Below are positions 41,299-51,600 of a stretch of DNA of 64,000 nt, piece by piece. A program made the translations under genes and the position numbers. Location: assembly GCF_029266855.1 (NCBI RefSeq), contig NZ_JAQSWB010000011.1, positions 17,234-81,233 on the forward strand. The letters run 5' to 3'. The notes beneath the pieces were generated by a model. It was not told the origin of the DNA, searched no databases, and was given only the letters and a program-made list of their open reading frames with translations. This DNA is from Fluviicola sp. GTDB lineage: Bacteria > Bacteroidota > Bacteroidia > Flavobacteriales_D > Crocinitomicaceae. Position 1 is the first letter of the stretch. Each line of letters opens with the position of its first letter.

Positions 41299-43182
41299 TT
41301 ATTTCTTAACGATACGTTTTGTGATAGTTTCGTTACCAACAGTCAATGTGTAGTTGTAAATTCCAGCTACAAAGTTTGTTCCGTCGATAGCAATTGTTTG
41401 TTCACCAGCGTTCATGGTTGAAGCAGGAACCGTTGCAACTGTACGACCAGCAACATCAGTAATTACTACAGAAACCTCAGCATCGGATTTCAAGTTGAAC
41501 TTGATTTCAGTTGTTCCAACGAATGGGTTAGGATAAACTGTTACATCTGTTGCAGAGTTCAATTCTGTCATACCAGCATAATCTGTAAAGTCCAAACGAA
41601 CAACAGCAGCTTCAACATAATTAGAGAATCCGTCAGCACCTGCAAGAGTTGTAACATTAGCACCATTCAAACCAGCTGTTTGACCAACAGGAACATATCC
41701 TGAAAATGCGATCGGAACTTCTGCTCCGTCCAACATACTTGCAGTTACAAGGTATAACCCCGGAGTTAATGTGATTGGGTTATCAAAGTGAGATACTATG
41801 ATATTTCCAAAATCACCTGCAGCGATTTCATGACCACCGTGTAATTCTTCTGTTTGTCCGATATAATCAAACTCGTCTGTTGCAGGATTGTACTTGTCAA
41901 TTCGACCAAAAACTGTAAGTCCGATGTAAGGAGTTTGTTGTGCTGCTGCAAAATCATAAATACCGATTTGTATTGCACTAGCCTCAGCATCAGCAAAGAT
42001 TTCCATCAAAGAACCGATAGCAGGATCTCCTGATTGAGTTGCCCAACCAAGGAATGAAGAAGAAATGGAATTTGCATTCACATAAGCATCTACTGCCATA
42101 ACACTGTTTGTAAGTTCCACTGAATTTACAAGCGTATCATCTGTTGTAAGAACCAATGAGTTATTGGAAGAAGCTACTTTGTATGTAAAAGTGTGTGTTC
42201 CTAAAGTTGTTGGAAGCATGAATGGAGTTGCGGAAACTTCCACTGTACTGTCTGCAGCAAATGCTGCTACAGCAACGTCGGATCCGGTTTGGTTGTATGC
42301 TCCTGAAGTTACAGTTAAGTTCGCATTTTGTGAGTTATATCCTTTGTTGGATACAACAGCATCAAAAACTACTTCAACCGTACCATTTGATTGTGCAATA
42401 GGAAACTTAGTATATTGTAAAAACTGATCACCAGCATAAAAATTAGCCTCAGTCATTTTCATGTTGTTACCATAACCAGCGTTGATAGTAATATCATCTA
42501 CATACCATCCGTAACCTGAACCGAAAGTAGCACTTGTTGATGTGTTTTCCCATCTGAAACGTACTACAGAATAAGCTGAATTAGCTACAGCAAAATCCAA
42601 AGCAATAGTATTTTGCACAGTAGCGCCATTTCCTGGTTCTCCGGCATTTACTTCGAACGATTTTGGCCATGTAAGACCTCCATCTTCTGAAAACTCAACA
42701 TAAGTAACATCTGTGTTAAATGCACGGTAACGCTGTTGAAATGCCAAAGTAATTGAACCTCCTGCAAGAGAAAGATCAATGGTATCAGACATTACCCAAG
42801 TGTTTTGAGGTGCTGCCGAAGACGTCAATAAATATTGAACTCCGTTAAAGTATGCAAATCCATTTGCTGCAGTTGTAGATGCCATCGGCCCCCCCATGTA
42901 TTGATTTGAAGAAGTGACACCCGCTGATGCGTTAGTACCGAAAGCAAAAGTTCCTTGTCCGGAAGTTCCTGCCGTCCAAATAAACGATGTTTGTGCAAAA
43001 TCGTCGTCGAACAATAAGTCTCCATCTGCCTTTACAGTATTTCCATTTTGGGTCTTTGTTTTCCCATTATATACTGAAATCGGTAAATGAGCTTTTTGTT
43101 GAACAGGTAAATTGCTCTTTACTTGCCCAAAAGCTGAAGTAACCAACAATAAACCTGATAATAAGGTAATCTGTTTTTTCAT
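41299..43182 (-). CDS. Secreted T9SS protein with choice-of-anchor J/MAM-like domain
   Basis: 627 residues. The signal peptide is MKKQITLLSGLLLVTSAFGQ. A jelly-roll domain follows at about 50-220 (DDFAQTSFIWTAGTSGQG, then WVMSDTIDLS, FRWENTS and GWYVDDI), as in choice-of-anchor J domains. The middle is Ig-like, and a T9SS sorting domain runs from about 553 (VTVYPNP) to the end (KRIVKK). It is probably surface-bound or released. No catalytic residues are seen. It is a single gene with its own terminator. Confidence 0.8.
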   Translation of the reverse strand: MKKQITLLSGLLLVTSAFGQVKSNLPVQQKAHLPISVYNGKTKTQNGNTVKADGDLLFDDDFAQTSFIWTAGTSGQGTFAFGTNASAGVTSSNQYMGGPMASTTAANGFAYFNGVQYLLTSSAAPQNTWVMSDTIDLSLAGGSITLAFQQRYRAFNTDVTYVEFSEDGGLTWPKSFEVNAGEPGNGATVQNTIALDFAVANSAYSVVRFRWENTSTSATFGSGYGWYVDDITINAGYGNNMKMTEANFYAGDQFLQYTKFPIAQSNGTVEVVFDAVVSNKGYNSQNANLTVTSGAYNQTGSDVAVAAFAADSTVEVSATPFMLPTTLGTHTFTYKVASSNNSLVLTTDDTLVNSVELTNSVMAVDAYVNANSISSSFLGWATQSGDPAIGSLMEIFADAEASAIQIGIYDFAAAQQTPYIGLTVFGRIDKYNPATDEFDYIGQTEELHGGHEIAAGDFGNIIVSHFDNPITLTPGLYLVTASMLDGAEVPIAFSGYVPVGQTAGLNGANVTTLAGADGFSNYVEAAVVRLDFTDYAGMTELNSATDVTVYPNPFVGTTEIKFNLKSDAEVSVVITDVAGRTVATVPASTMNAGEQTIAIDGTNFVAGIYNYTLTVGNETITKRIVKK

Positions 43183-43255
43183 GTTTTCTTTAATTTACGA
43201 AGTTCTAAATTTAACTATTTGACCAACAGAAGGCCAACTTATTTATTAAACGGTA

Positions 43256-44047
43256 CTAATTACGAAATAAACGGTAATTACTGTCCTTCAGGAAGGGTAG
43301 TTTTTCACGTGATTGTTTCAGTTCGAGGTAACTAATACCATATGTAATGACGCCTTCAGCATCAGAAAGGTTGGAAAGTTCCTCACCGGAAAGATTAATT
43401 AATTTGCTTTGACCGTTATAAGATAAGCCCGTATTGTCCACACCTACCCTGTTCAGTCCGGCTACGTAACATTGATTTTCTATGGCTCTTGCAGGAATCA
43501 ATGCAGACCAATGTTGTATCCTTCTTTCAGGCCAGTTGGCAACATATAACAAAAGGTCGTAAAGCGGTTTCCCGTCTATTTCACCGTTCCTGCTGTTTTC
43601 AGGAAAACGGAGGTCATAGCAAATTTGTAAATTGATCCTCCACCCAAGGTATTCAACAATGACTTCTTTGGTTCCTGCAGTAAAATGAACCGGTTCTTCA
43701 GCCATCCCAAACAGCTTCCGTTTGTCATAACAAGTGATGTCTCCGCTCGGTTCTACAAATACTCCCCGGTTATAGCAGTGACCATCTTCTTCTATAATCA
43801 GCGAGGTGTAGAAAGCAGCTTGCTTTTCCTTAGCTTGTTGTTTTAACCAGGAAATACTCGGACTGTTCTCCATTTTTTCTGCCAATAAGTTGGTATTCAT
43901 TGAAAATCCCGTTTGAAACATTTCAGGTAAAAGAATCAGATCCGTTGCAGTAACAGGTTTTAGAAGTTCTTCATAATGTTTCAAATTGGCAGTTTTGTCT
44001 TCCCAGATCTGATCTGCCTGGACAAATGTTATTCTTAGATCTTGCAT
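43256..44047 (-). CDS. Nitrilase-superfamily omega-amidase (YafV-like)
   Basis: 263 residues with the Glu-Lys-Cys triad: E42 in LLPEMFQTGF, K109 in YDKRKLFGM, C143 in QICYDLRFP. The spacing and YDKRKLF motif match the YafV/Nit2 omega-amidases, which remove ammonia from 2-oxoglutaramate or 2-oxosuccinamate. Its start overlaps the aminotransferase gene by 13 bases. An aminotransferase of the glutamine/methionine type beside an omega-amidase is the classic pairing for irreversible transamination. It is cytoplasmic. Confidence 0.85.
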   Translation of the reverse strand: MQDLRITFVQADQIWEDKTANLKHYEELLKPVTATDLILLPEMFQTGFSMNTNLLAEKMENSPSISWLKQQAKEKQAAFYTSLIIEEDGHCYNRGVFVEPSGDITCYDKRKLFGMAEEPVHFTAGTKEVIVEYLGWRINLQICYDLRFPENSRNGEIDGKPLYDLLLYVANWPERRIQHWSALIPARAIENQCYVAGLNRVGVDNTGLSYNGQSKLINLSGEELSNLSDAEGVITYGISYLELKQSREKLPFLKDSNYRLFRN

Positions 44048-45165
44048 AATCTTTCTGCTGCTTGTATTAATGTTTCATCCGTCTTGGCAAAACAAAAACG
44101 AATAGTATGATAATCGTACCGCCCTTCATAGAAGACAGAAAGCGGAATAGCCGCAACTCCCACTTCTTTCACCATCCACTCGCAAAAAGAGACGTCCGGA
44201 AGATCTGAAATGGCTTTGTATCTCACAGTCTGAAAATAGGTCCCTTCACTCGGAAGAAATTCAAACTTGCTTTTCGACATCAATTCCTTAAAACGGTCGC
44301 GTTTGTCCTGGTAAAACTTCCCCAGGGTCGTGACATCGGTTGTGGAAATATAATCTGCCAGGGTCTTTTGAGCAACACTATTCACCGAGAACACTAAGAA
44401 CTGGTGAACTTTTTTGATTTCCTTCATGATGTATTCGGGTGCAATCAGGTAACCAACCTTCCAGCCTGTCAAATGAAATGTTTTACCGAATGAGGAAACA
44501 ATTACGCTTCTGTTTCGCAAAATCTCATTGTTATGTGCGGAAAAATGAGGTTTCTCAAAGGTGATAAATTCATATACCTCATCGGAACAAAGTATTAAAT
44601 TCGGGTGATCGGTCATTACACGGATCAAGGCATCAAAATCTTCCTGGTCCATCATCTTCCCCGACGGATTATGCGGATTGTTGATAATCAGCACACGCGT
44701 CTTTTGATTCACAGTTTGTCTCAGTTCACGCCAGTCAATCGTGAAGTCTTCCCGCATCGGAATATGAACCGCTCTTCCGCCGGCCAAATGTACAGCCGGA
44801 CTGTAGCAATCATAGGCCGGATCCAGGATCACCACTTCATCACCCGGATGGACCAAAGCCTGAAGGGCAGCAAAAATTCCCTGGGTCGCTCCTGCCGTTA
44901 CCAAAATTTCAGTGGATGGATTTACTTCTCTCTTATAAACCCGGTGAACCATCTGACCAATTCCTTCCAATAAAGCAGGAAGCCCGGCCATTGGAGCATA
45001 CTGATGCACATTTTCTTTACTGTTCTTCGCCAATAGCTCTTCAATCAGCGGGTCGATCGGGAAATTGGGAAAGCCCTGGGAAAGATTTATGGCCTCGTAT
45101 TGATTTGCCATCTGACTCATGGTTGTGAAGATGGTAGTCCCTACTTTTGGAAGTTTTGTTTGCAT
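44035..45165 (-). CDS. PLP aminotransferase (methionine/kynurenine type, YbdL-like)
   Basis: 376 residues, fold type I. Motifs are INLSQGFPNFP at the N-terminus, INNPHNPSGK, D195 in LCSDEVYE, and PLP lysine K228 in SSFGKTFHLTGWKVGY. The family accepts methionine, glutamine, aromatic amino acids and in some members kynurenine. Kynurenine is notable because kynU and kmo lie 9 kb away, but substrate cannot be told from sequence. Its downstream partner is an omega-amidase. Confidence 0.88.
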   Translation of the reverse strand: MQTKLPKVGTTIFTTMSQMANQYEAINLSQGFPNFPIDPLIEELLAKNSKENVHQYAPMAGLPALLEGIGQMVHRVYKREVNPSTEILVTAGATQGIFAALQALVHPGDEVVILDPAYDCYSPAVHLAGGRAVHIPMREDFTIDWRELRQTVNQKTRVLIINNPHNPSGKMMDQEDFDALIRVMTDHPNLILCSDEVYEFITFEKPHFSAHNNEILRNRSVIVSSFGKTFHLTGWKVGYLIAPEYIMKEIKKVHQFLVFSVNSVAQKTLADYISTTDVTTLGKFYQDKRDRFKELMSKSKFEFLPSEGTYFQTVRYKAISDLPDVSFCEWMVKEVGVAAIPLSVFYEGRYDYHTIRFCFAKTDETLIQAAERLCKI

Positions 45166-45229
45166 GGATTACTTTTGTTTGCAATAGCAAAGTAAATCAT
45201 TCCTTCATTATATGATACGCAAAGACGCG

Positions 45230-45237
45230 TATATTTA
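45230..45237 (+). promoter_or_regulatory. -7 box TATATTTA before the small lipoprotein gene
   Basis: It matches TAnnTTTG at 7 of 8 positions, 17 bases before the ATG at 45255. Confidence 0.35.
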
Positions 45238-45254
45238 ACGGGAATTCACTTAAA

Positions 45255-45518
45255 ATGAACTTAATGAAACTCCGACTTTTAGCCATACTTGCATTTTTCG
45301 CCCTTTTAATTACCTCATGCGGCGAAGATTCCATTTGTGATTGCATCCGTGCAAGTGATGAACTGAATAGTAAATACGATCAGTTACGAACAAAAGAACT
45401 GAGTGTGAAAGGTCAAAAGGAAGTCAAAGAACTCATCCGGACGAAGAAGGCTAAATGCAAGGAATTTGAACAAATGAGCGGGCCCGAAATGATGGAACGG
45501 AAGGCAAGTTGTAAGTAG
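45255..45518 (+). CDS. Small cysteine-containing lipoprotein
   Basis: 87 residues. The SPII signal ends ALLITSC. A second ATG at 45264 gives an 84-residue version with a more standard signal, so the start is not settled. The mature peptide is short and highly charged, with CDC near the N-terminus and further cysteines later (KAKCKEF and a C-terminal ASCK). It probably forms a helical hairpin stabilised by disulfides in the periplasm. The function is unknown. Confidence 0.6.
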   Translation: MNLMKLRLLAILAFFALLITSCGEDSICDCIRASDELNSKYDQLRTKELSVKGQKEVKELIRTKKAKCKEFEQMSGPEMMERKASCK

Positions 45519-45653
45519 GACGCCGGATTCACTTCTGCCTGAATCTCAGCAGGCTCGTCAATTTAAATTCCATTCTTGAATGTCCATTGAAAACTTCCTG
45601 TTTGACTTAACAAATATTCCGGCTAAATCGAAATAATAAAACGCGAATTTCGC

Positions 45654-45661
45654 TATCTTTG
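45654..45661 (+). promoter_or_regulatory. -7 box TATCTTTG of gcvP
   Basis: A full match to TAnnTTTG, 47 bases before the ATG at 45709. I see no glycine riboswitch in the short leader. Confidence 0.5.
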
Positions 45662-45708
45662 CACCTGCTTACCAGTAAAGGTAGGTTTCAAAAAAGAGTG
45701 AAATTTTT

Positions 45709-48540
45709 ATGAGTGCATTTTCATCCCGTCACATTGGACCTGATTCAGCTGAGAAATCTGAGATGTTAGCTGCTATTGGTGTTAAATCAATTCAAGAATT
45801 AATCGATAAAACAATTCCTTCTCATATCCGCTTGTCCGGAGAGTTGAAAATTGATGCTGCTTTAAGTGAGCAGGAATATTTGCAGCACATCACTGCTCTT
45901 GGTGCTCAGAATAAAGTATTCAAGTCTTTTATTGGTTTAGGATACAATGAAACAATTGTTCCTTCTGTGATTTTGCGCAACGTTTTGGAAAATCCGGGAT
46001 GGTATACAGCTTATACGCCTTACCAGGCTGAAATTTCACAAGGCCGTTTGGAGGCTTTGTTGAATTTCCAGACAATGGTTTTGGAATTGACAGGAATGGA
46101 AATCGCGAATGCATCTTTATTGGATGAAGGAACTGCTGCTTCTGAAGCAATGATCTTGTTTTGGAATTCGCGCTCACGCCAGGAAGTAAAAGACGGTGTG
46201 AATAAATTCTTCATTTCCAAAAATGCATTCCCTCAGACAAAAGATGTTGTTTTGGGTCGTGCATTAAATCTTGGGATCGAATTGGTTGAAGGAGATGAAA
46301 CAACTTTCACCAACGACGGAACATATTTCGGAGCGATCATCCAGTATCCGGATGTTCACGGACACATCACTGATGTTGCAGGATTCATTGGTCGCAATAC
46401 AGGTTTGAAAACAGCCGTTGCTGCTGATATTCTTTCATTGGTAATATTAAAGTCTCCGGGATCATTAGGAGCAGACGTAGTTTTCGGTACTTCACAACGA
46501 TTCGGGGTTCCGATGGGTTACGGTGGGCCTCACGCAGCATTTTTCGCAGCAAAAGACGAATACAAACGTTCCATGCCGGGCCGTATCATCGGTGTGTCAA
46601 AAGACGCGGATGACAACCTGGCTTTGCGCATGGCTTTGCAAACACGCGAACAACACATTAAAAGAGATAAAGCAACTTCCAATATTTGTACGGCTCAGGC
46701 ATTGTTAGCTGTAATGGCTTCCATGTATGCGGTGTACCACGGTCCTGCCGGAATGAATGAGATCGCTGTACATGTAAACCGTTTGGCTTCTTCTACAGCG
46801 AGCGGTTTGAAAGCAGCAGGCATCCAGGTCGGTTCCGATTCATTCTTCGACACCGTTTGGGTAAAAGGAGTGGATACTGCAAAAATTAAAGCAGCAGCCG
46901 AGGCAAAAGGAATGAACTTCCGCATCATAAACGAATCTGAATTAACGATCAGTTTTGGTGAACCGCATACTGAACAGGATGTAGCAACTATTTTGGAGAT
47001 CTTCGGTGCAAATGCAACTTCTGCCGATTCCACTTTGACTGCTTCTGTTTTGAGAGCAGATGAGATCTTAACACATCCGACTTTCAATAAATACCATTCG
47101 GAGTCTAAAATGATGCGTTACCTGAAGCGTTTGGAGAACAAAGACCTTTCATTGGTTCACTCCATGATTCCTTTGGGTTCTTGTACCATGAAACTAAACG
47201 CAGCTTCCGAGTTGATTCCGATCACGAATCCTCAGTTTGCAAATATGCATCCTTTCGCTCCTGTTGAACAGGCTGCGGGTTATCACGCAATGTTCCGTGA
47301 ATTGGAAAAAGATTTGTGTGAGTCCACAGGATTTGCAGCTATGTCATTACAACCAAACTCCGGCGCTCAGGGTGAATATGCTGGTTTGATGGTCATCAAA
47401 GCATACCACGAAAGCCGTGGAGACAAGCAACGTACAAAAATGATCATTCCTTCTTCTGCACACGGAACAAATCCGGCATCTGCAGTGATGGCAGGAATGG
47501 AAGTAGTTGTAACAGGTTGCGACGAAAACGGAAATATCAATATCGAAGAATTAAAAACCGTAGCGAACCAAATCGGGAACGAATTGGCTGGGTTAATGGT
47601 AACTTACCCGTCTACTCACGGAGTTTACGAAGAAGGAATCCGTGAAATTACAGCGATCATCCACGAAAATGGAGGACAGGTTTATATGGACGGTGCCAAC
47701 ATGAATGCACAGGTCGGATTAACAAATCCGGGAAATATCGGTGCTGACGTTTGTCACCTGAACTTACACAAAACATTTGCAATCCCTCACGGAGGTGGCG
47801 GACCAGGAATGGGCCCGATCGGAGTTGCAGCACATTTGGCTCCTTTCTTGCCGAGCAACCCGCTAATTGCGGCTGGGGGAAGCACACCGATTCACGCAGT
47901 TTCTGCAGCACCTTACGGAAGTGCCCTGATCTTATTGATCTCTTACGGATACATCAAGATGCTGGGAGCTGAAGGCTTGCGTCAATCTACTGAAGCAGCG
48001 ATCTTAAATGCAAACTACATTGCCGCGAAATTGAAAGGTCATTACGACGTATTGTACACCGGTAAAAACGGAACAGTAGCACACGAAATGATCTTAGACT
48101 GCCGTGATTTCAAGAAAACAGCAGACGTAGAAGTTGCCGATATGGCGAAGCGTTTGATCGACTTCGGATTCCACGCACCGACCGTTTCTTTCCCTGTAGC
48201 AGGAACTTTAATGGTGGAGCCAACAGAATCTGAAGACAAAGAAGAATTGGATCGTTTCATCGAAGCGATGATCAAGATTCGTGCTGAGATCAAAGAAATC
48301 GAAAACGGTCATGCAGATAAAGAAAACAACTTGTTGAAAAACGCTCCGCATACAGCAGACTGTATCATCAACAAAGACTGGAATTACCCGTACTCTCCGC
48401 AGGAGGCAGCTTACCCGGTTGCATACTTGAAAGAGTGGAAATACTGGGTTCCGGTTCGTCGTGTAGACAACGCATACGGAGACAGAAACTTAGTGTGTTC
48501 TTGTCCGAGCGTAGAGAGCTACATGCACGTGGAGGCATAG
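45709..48540 (+). CDS. gcvP: Glycine dehydrogenase (decarboxylating), P protein
   Basis: The P protein of the glycine cleavage system. It decarboxylates glycine and passes the aminomethyl group to the H protein. 943 residues, the single-chain form. It starts SSRHIGPDSAEKSEML, has the N-half signature YTAYTPYQAEISQGRLEALLNFQ shared by family members, and the PLP lysine K688 in LNLHKTFAIPHGGGGPG. It is monocistronic here (no gcvT or gcvH nearby). It feeds one-carbon units to the folate pool with metF. Confidence 0.96.
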   Translation: MSAFSSRHIGPDSAEKSEMLAAIGVKSIQELIDKTIPSHIRLSGELKIDAALSEQEYLQHITALGAQNKVFKSFIGLGYNETIVPSVILRNVLENPGWYTAYTPYQAEISQGRLEALLNFQTMVLELTGMEIANASLLDEGTAASEAMILFWNSRSRQEVKDGVNKFFISKNAFPQTKDVVLGRALNLGIELVEGDETTFTNDGTYFGAIIQYPDVHGHITDVAGFIGRNTGLKTAVAADILSLVILKSPGSLGADVVFGTSQRFGVPMGYGGPHAAFFAAKDEYKRSMPGRIIGVSKDADDNLALRMALQTREQHIKRDKATSNICTAQALLAVMASMYAVYHGPAGMNEIAVHVNRLASSTASGLKAAGIQVGSDSFFDTVWVKGVDTAKIKAAAEAKGMNFRIINESELTISFGEPHTEQDVATILEIFGANATSADSTLTASVLRADEILTHPTFNKYHSESKMMRYLKRLENKDLSLVHSMIPLGSCTMKLNAASELIPITNPQFANMHPFAPVEQAAGYHAMFRELEKDLCESTGFAAMSLQPNSGAQGEYAGLMVIKAYHESRGDKQRTKMIIPSSAHGTNPASAVMAGMEVVVTGCDENGNINIEELKTVANQIGNELAGLMVTYPSTHGVYEEGIREITAIIHENGGQVYMDGANMNAQVGLTNPGNIGADVCHLNLHKTFAIPHGGGGPGMGPIGVAAHLAPFLPSNPLIAAGGSTPIHAVSAAPYGSALILLISYGYIKMLGAEGLRQSTEAAILNANYIAAKLKGHYDVLYTGKNGTVAHEMILDCRDFKKTADVEVADMAKRLIDFGFHAPTVSFPVAGTLMVEPTESEDKEELDRFIEAMIKIRAEIKEIENGHADKENNLLKNAPHTADCIINKDWNYPYSPQEAAYPVAYLKEWKYWVPVRRVDNAYGDRNLVCSCPSVESYMHVEA

Positions 48541-48586
48541 CATCGACTACGCTCAGTTATCCTGAGTGACTAAATATTTTTTGAAA

Positions 48587-48616
48587 ATCCGTTCATCTTT
48601 GGGTGAGCGGATTTTT
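48587..48616 (+). terminator. Terminator after gcvP, T-run running into a promoter
   Basis: ATCCGTTCA pairs with TGAGCGGAT (48587-48595 with 48604-48612), with one G-T pair and then a T-run. The TATTTTTG box of the next gene begins 2 bases after the T-run. The same stem core and layout are found at 57139. Confidence 0.7.
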
Positions 48617-48617
48617 G

Positions 48618-48625
48618 TATTTTTG
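48618..48625 (+). promoter_or_regulatory. -7 box TATTTTTG of the first giant repeat gene
   Basis: A full match to TAnnTTTG, followed by CAAC, as at 24571 and 57178. The leader to the ATG is about 45 bases. Confidence 0.5.
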
Positions 48626-48670
48626 CAACACAACAACCATTACTTAAACAAAATTCAAACTAACTAAATC

Positions 48671-51600
48671 ATGAGTCTGAAACCTGTTAAAATTCAAATA
48701 CTAGTATTAGCCTTAATTTGTTTTTGCTCCTTGAAGGTAGCAGGTCAAATTACTATGGTTAAAAATATAGATACGGACTACTGGACTTCTTCAGGGTCTT
48801 ATCCCAAATTTTTGATCAGGCTAGGGAATAGGGTCTTGTTCTCAGCTGTAGATAAACAACATGGTGGAGAACTTTGGGCTACAGACGGAACAACGGCAGG
48901 AACAGTATTAGTAAGCGATATCAATCCGGAACCTGAAATAGGAAGTGAGATTTTTGCTCCGGTGGAAATGAATGGTTTTGTTTATTTTTTTGCAACTGGA
49001 GAAGGAGATAAGAAGGGATTGTATAGAACAGATGGAACATCTGAAGGGACGGTATTTATCCAGCGATTTGAGAATTATAATTATAACAATTCTGATTTAC
49101 AAATTCTGAAAGTAAATAACACATTGTATTTTGAAGCCACTGTTCGTGGAACAGGCTCCGAGTTATGGAAGAGTGATGGAACAGAGGCCGGGACAGTTTT
49201 GGTCAAGGATATTAATCCCGGTTATTGGGGAAGTTCGCCAAAACAACTTACAGAAGTGAATGGGGAAATCTATTTTACTGCTAATAATGGGGTGAATGGA
49301 ATAGAACTCTGGAAAACTGATGGAACAGAGACAGGAACATACATGGTTATTGATTTTAATGGAACGGGCAATGGTAATCCGAACAGTTTAATATCTTTTC
49401 AGGGGATGTTATTTTTCTCTGCTTCCTCAGCAACGGGAAATGATCTGTGGAAAACGGATGGTACTGTTGCTGGGACTCAACTGGTAAGTTCTGTAGCAAA
49501 TGTTGAGCAATATGCATCATATAATAACGGAATAGCAATACGTGAGTATAACGGTTACTTATATTTTGGTGGCGGACCTTATAATAACAAGGAATTATGG
49601 CGTTCGGACGGAACTACAGCCGGTACGGCAGAGTTTGCAACATTTTATACGTCAGTGACTAATTCAAGTTCTCCTGATGGATTTACTGAATTTAACGGTG
49701 AATTATACTTTAGTGCGCAGAATGGTGGAGGAAGAGGTTTTTACAAAACAAATGGGGTAACTTGCCAGACATTATATTCGGGGCATTTAGATGCTAAAAA
49801 CTTCTGTGTTTGGAACGGGATCCTGTTTTTTCAAGGTCGGTATGGATCCTCACCAGAACTGTGGAAAACAAACGGAACACCTGCAGGAACAGTTCGAATC
49901 AACAATATGTCGCCAAGTACTGGTGCTCCTTGTTTTATTACACCGGTGAATGCAACGGAAGTTGTTTTCCAGGGTACATACGTGGCCGCAAATGTTGAGC
50001 TTTGGAAAAGTAATGGAAGTGCCGCAGGAACAGTTATGATAAAGGATATTAGTTCTCAATGGAATTCCACCAGATTCAAAGAAGGAATTTCTTTGAATGA
50101 CAAAATATTTTTTGCTTCAAACGGTGAATCTATCTATAGTGAATTATGGGAAACCAATGGGACGACTTCCGGAACATTGATGACCAAAGACATGTGCACG
50201 GCAAATTATTGCGGCAGCGCTCCCAGAAACTTCTATAAAGCGGATAGTACTACGTTTTATTTTAACATGTATTACAGCAGCACCAGTCAGTCGGCATTGG
50301 CGAAATCAAATGGAACTACAGCGGGATCGGTAACCGTAAAAAACATGACCGGAGAATCTCATGGTTTTATTCCATATAATGGATATCATCTTTTCTTAGT
50401 TGGAAATAGTGCAATTGCTAGAACTGATGGGACAACAGCAGGTACAATAACACTTAAAAGTGGAATGTCCACAAATGGACCTATTGCTGTAGCCAATGGC
50501 ATGGCATATTTTATTACGAACGCTCAATTATGGAAAACAGATGGTACTGTGGCGGGAACAACCTTCGTAAAGACCCTTGGTGGTTCAACTAGTAATTTGT
50601 TTGAACTGAACGGAATGCTTTATTTCGAAGTATATGTAGTTGGGACTGGTTGCCAAATTTGGAGCAGTGATGGCACCTCAGCAGGTACGGTTCTTTTTAT
50701 GAACGTTCCTTATAATGATTTTCAAACTACATCCACAGTAATAAAAGAAACCATCCGTTATAACAACAAGCGCTACTTTTCAATGAACACAAATGGTTCC
50801 GGGTATGAATTGTGGGTAACTGATGGAACTGTTGCAGGTACTCAGATTCTAAAAGAAATAAAAGCGGGTCCATGGGGTAGTGACCCAAAAAATTTCTCCA
50901 TCTTCAATGGAAAATTATACTTCTCAGCAGATGACGGCATCCATGGATCCGAATTATGGGAATCAGACGGGACTACGGCTGGGACCATTATGGTCAAAGA
51001 TATTAATCCTGGAATCCAATCCAGTGCTCCTTCAAAGTTCACGATCCTTCATAACAAACTTTATTTTTCGGCAAATGACGGGTCCACTGGACATGAATTA
51101 TGGGTTTCTGACGGAACTGCCTGCAGCACGCGATTAATTCAAGATGCTAATCCCGGAAATATGAGTTCTTTTCCTCTGGTTATAGGTTCAATAAATAATG
51201 AGGTCATTTTAAACCTGTATCACTATGATTATGGATTTGAATTGTGGAAATACACGGATAATTCTCAGGTTTATGAGACTGCGTGTGGAAGTTATACCTG
51301 GAGTGCAAATAATCAAACGTATACCAATTCGGGAATATATTCTGATACAATTCCTTCATTTTCGGGTTGTGATTCGATTGTAACATTGAATTTGACAATT
51401 CTAAATCCATCAAACTCTACCTATGCTCATACAGCTTGTAATTCGTATGACTGGATCGACGGAAATACCTATACTTCTTCCACAAATACTCCAACATTTG
51501 TGCTACAGAATGCAGCCGGTTGTGATTCTACCATCACTTTGAATTTGACAATTACACATTCAACAACGGGAACAGATGTTCAAACTGCTTGTGACTCTCT

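Noticed and set aside
45519..45708. Possible glycine riboswitch before gcvP
   Set aside because: I searched by eye for the conserved glycine aptamer core and did not find it. The leader after the promoter box is only about 45 bases.
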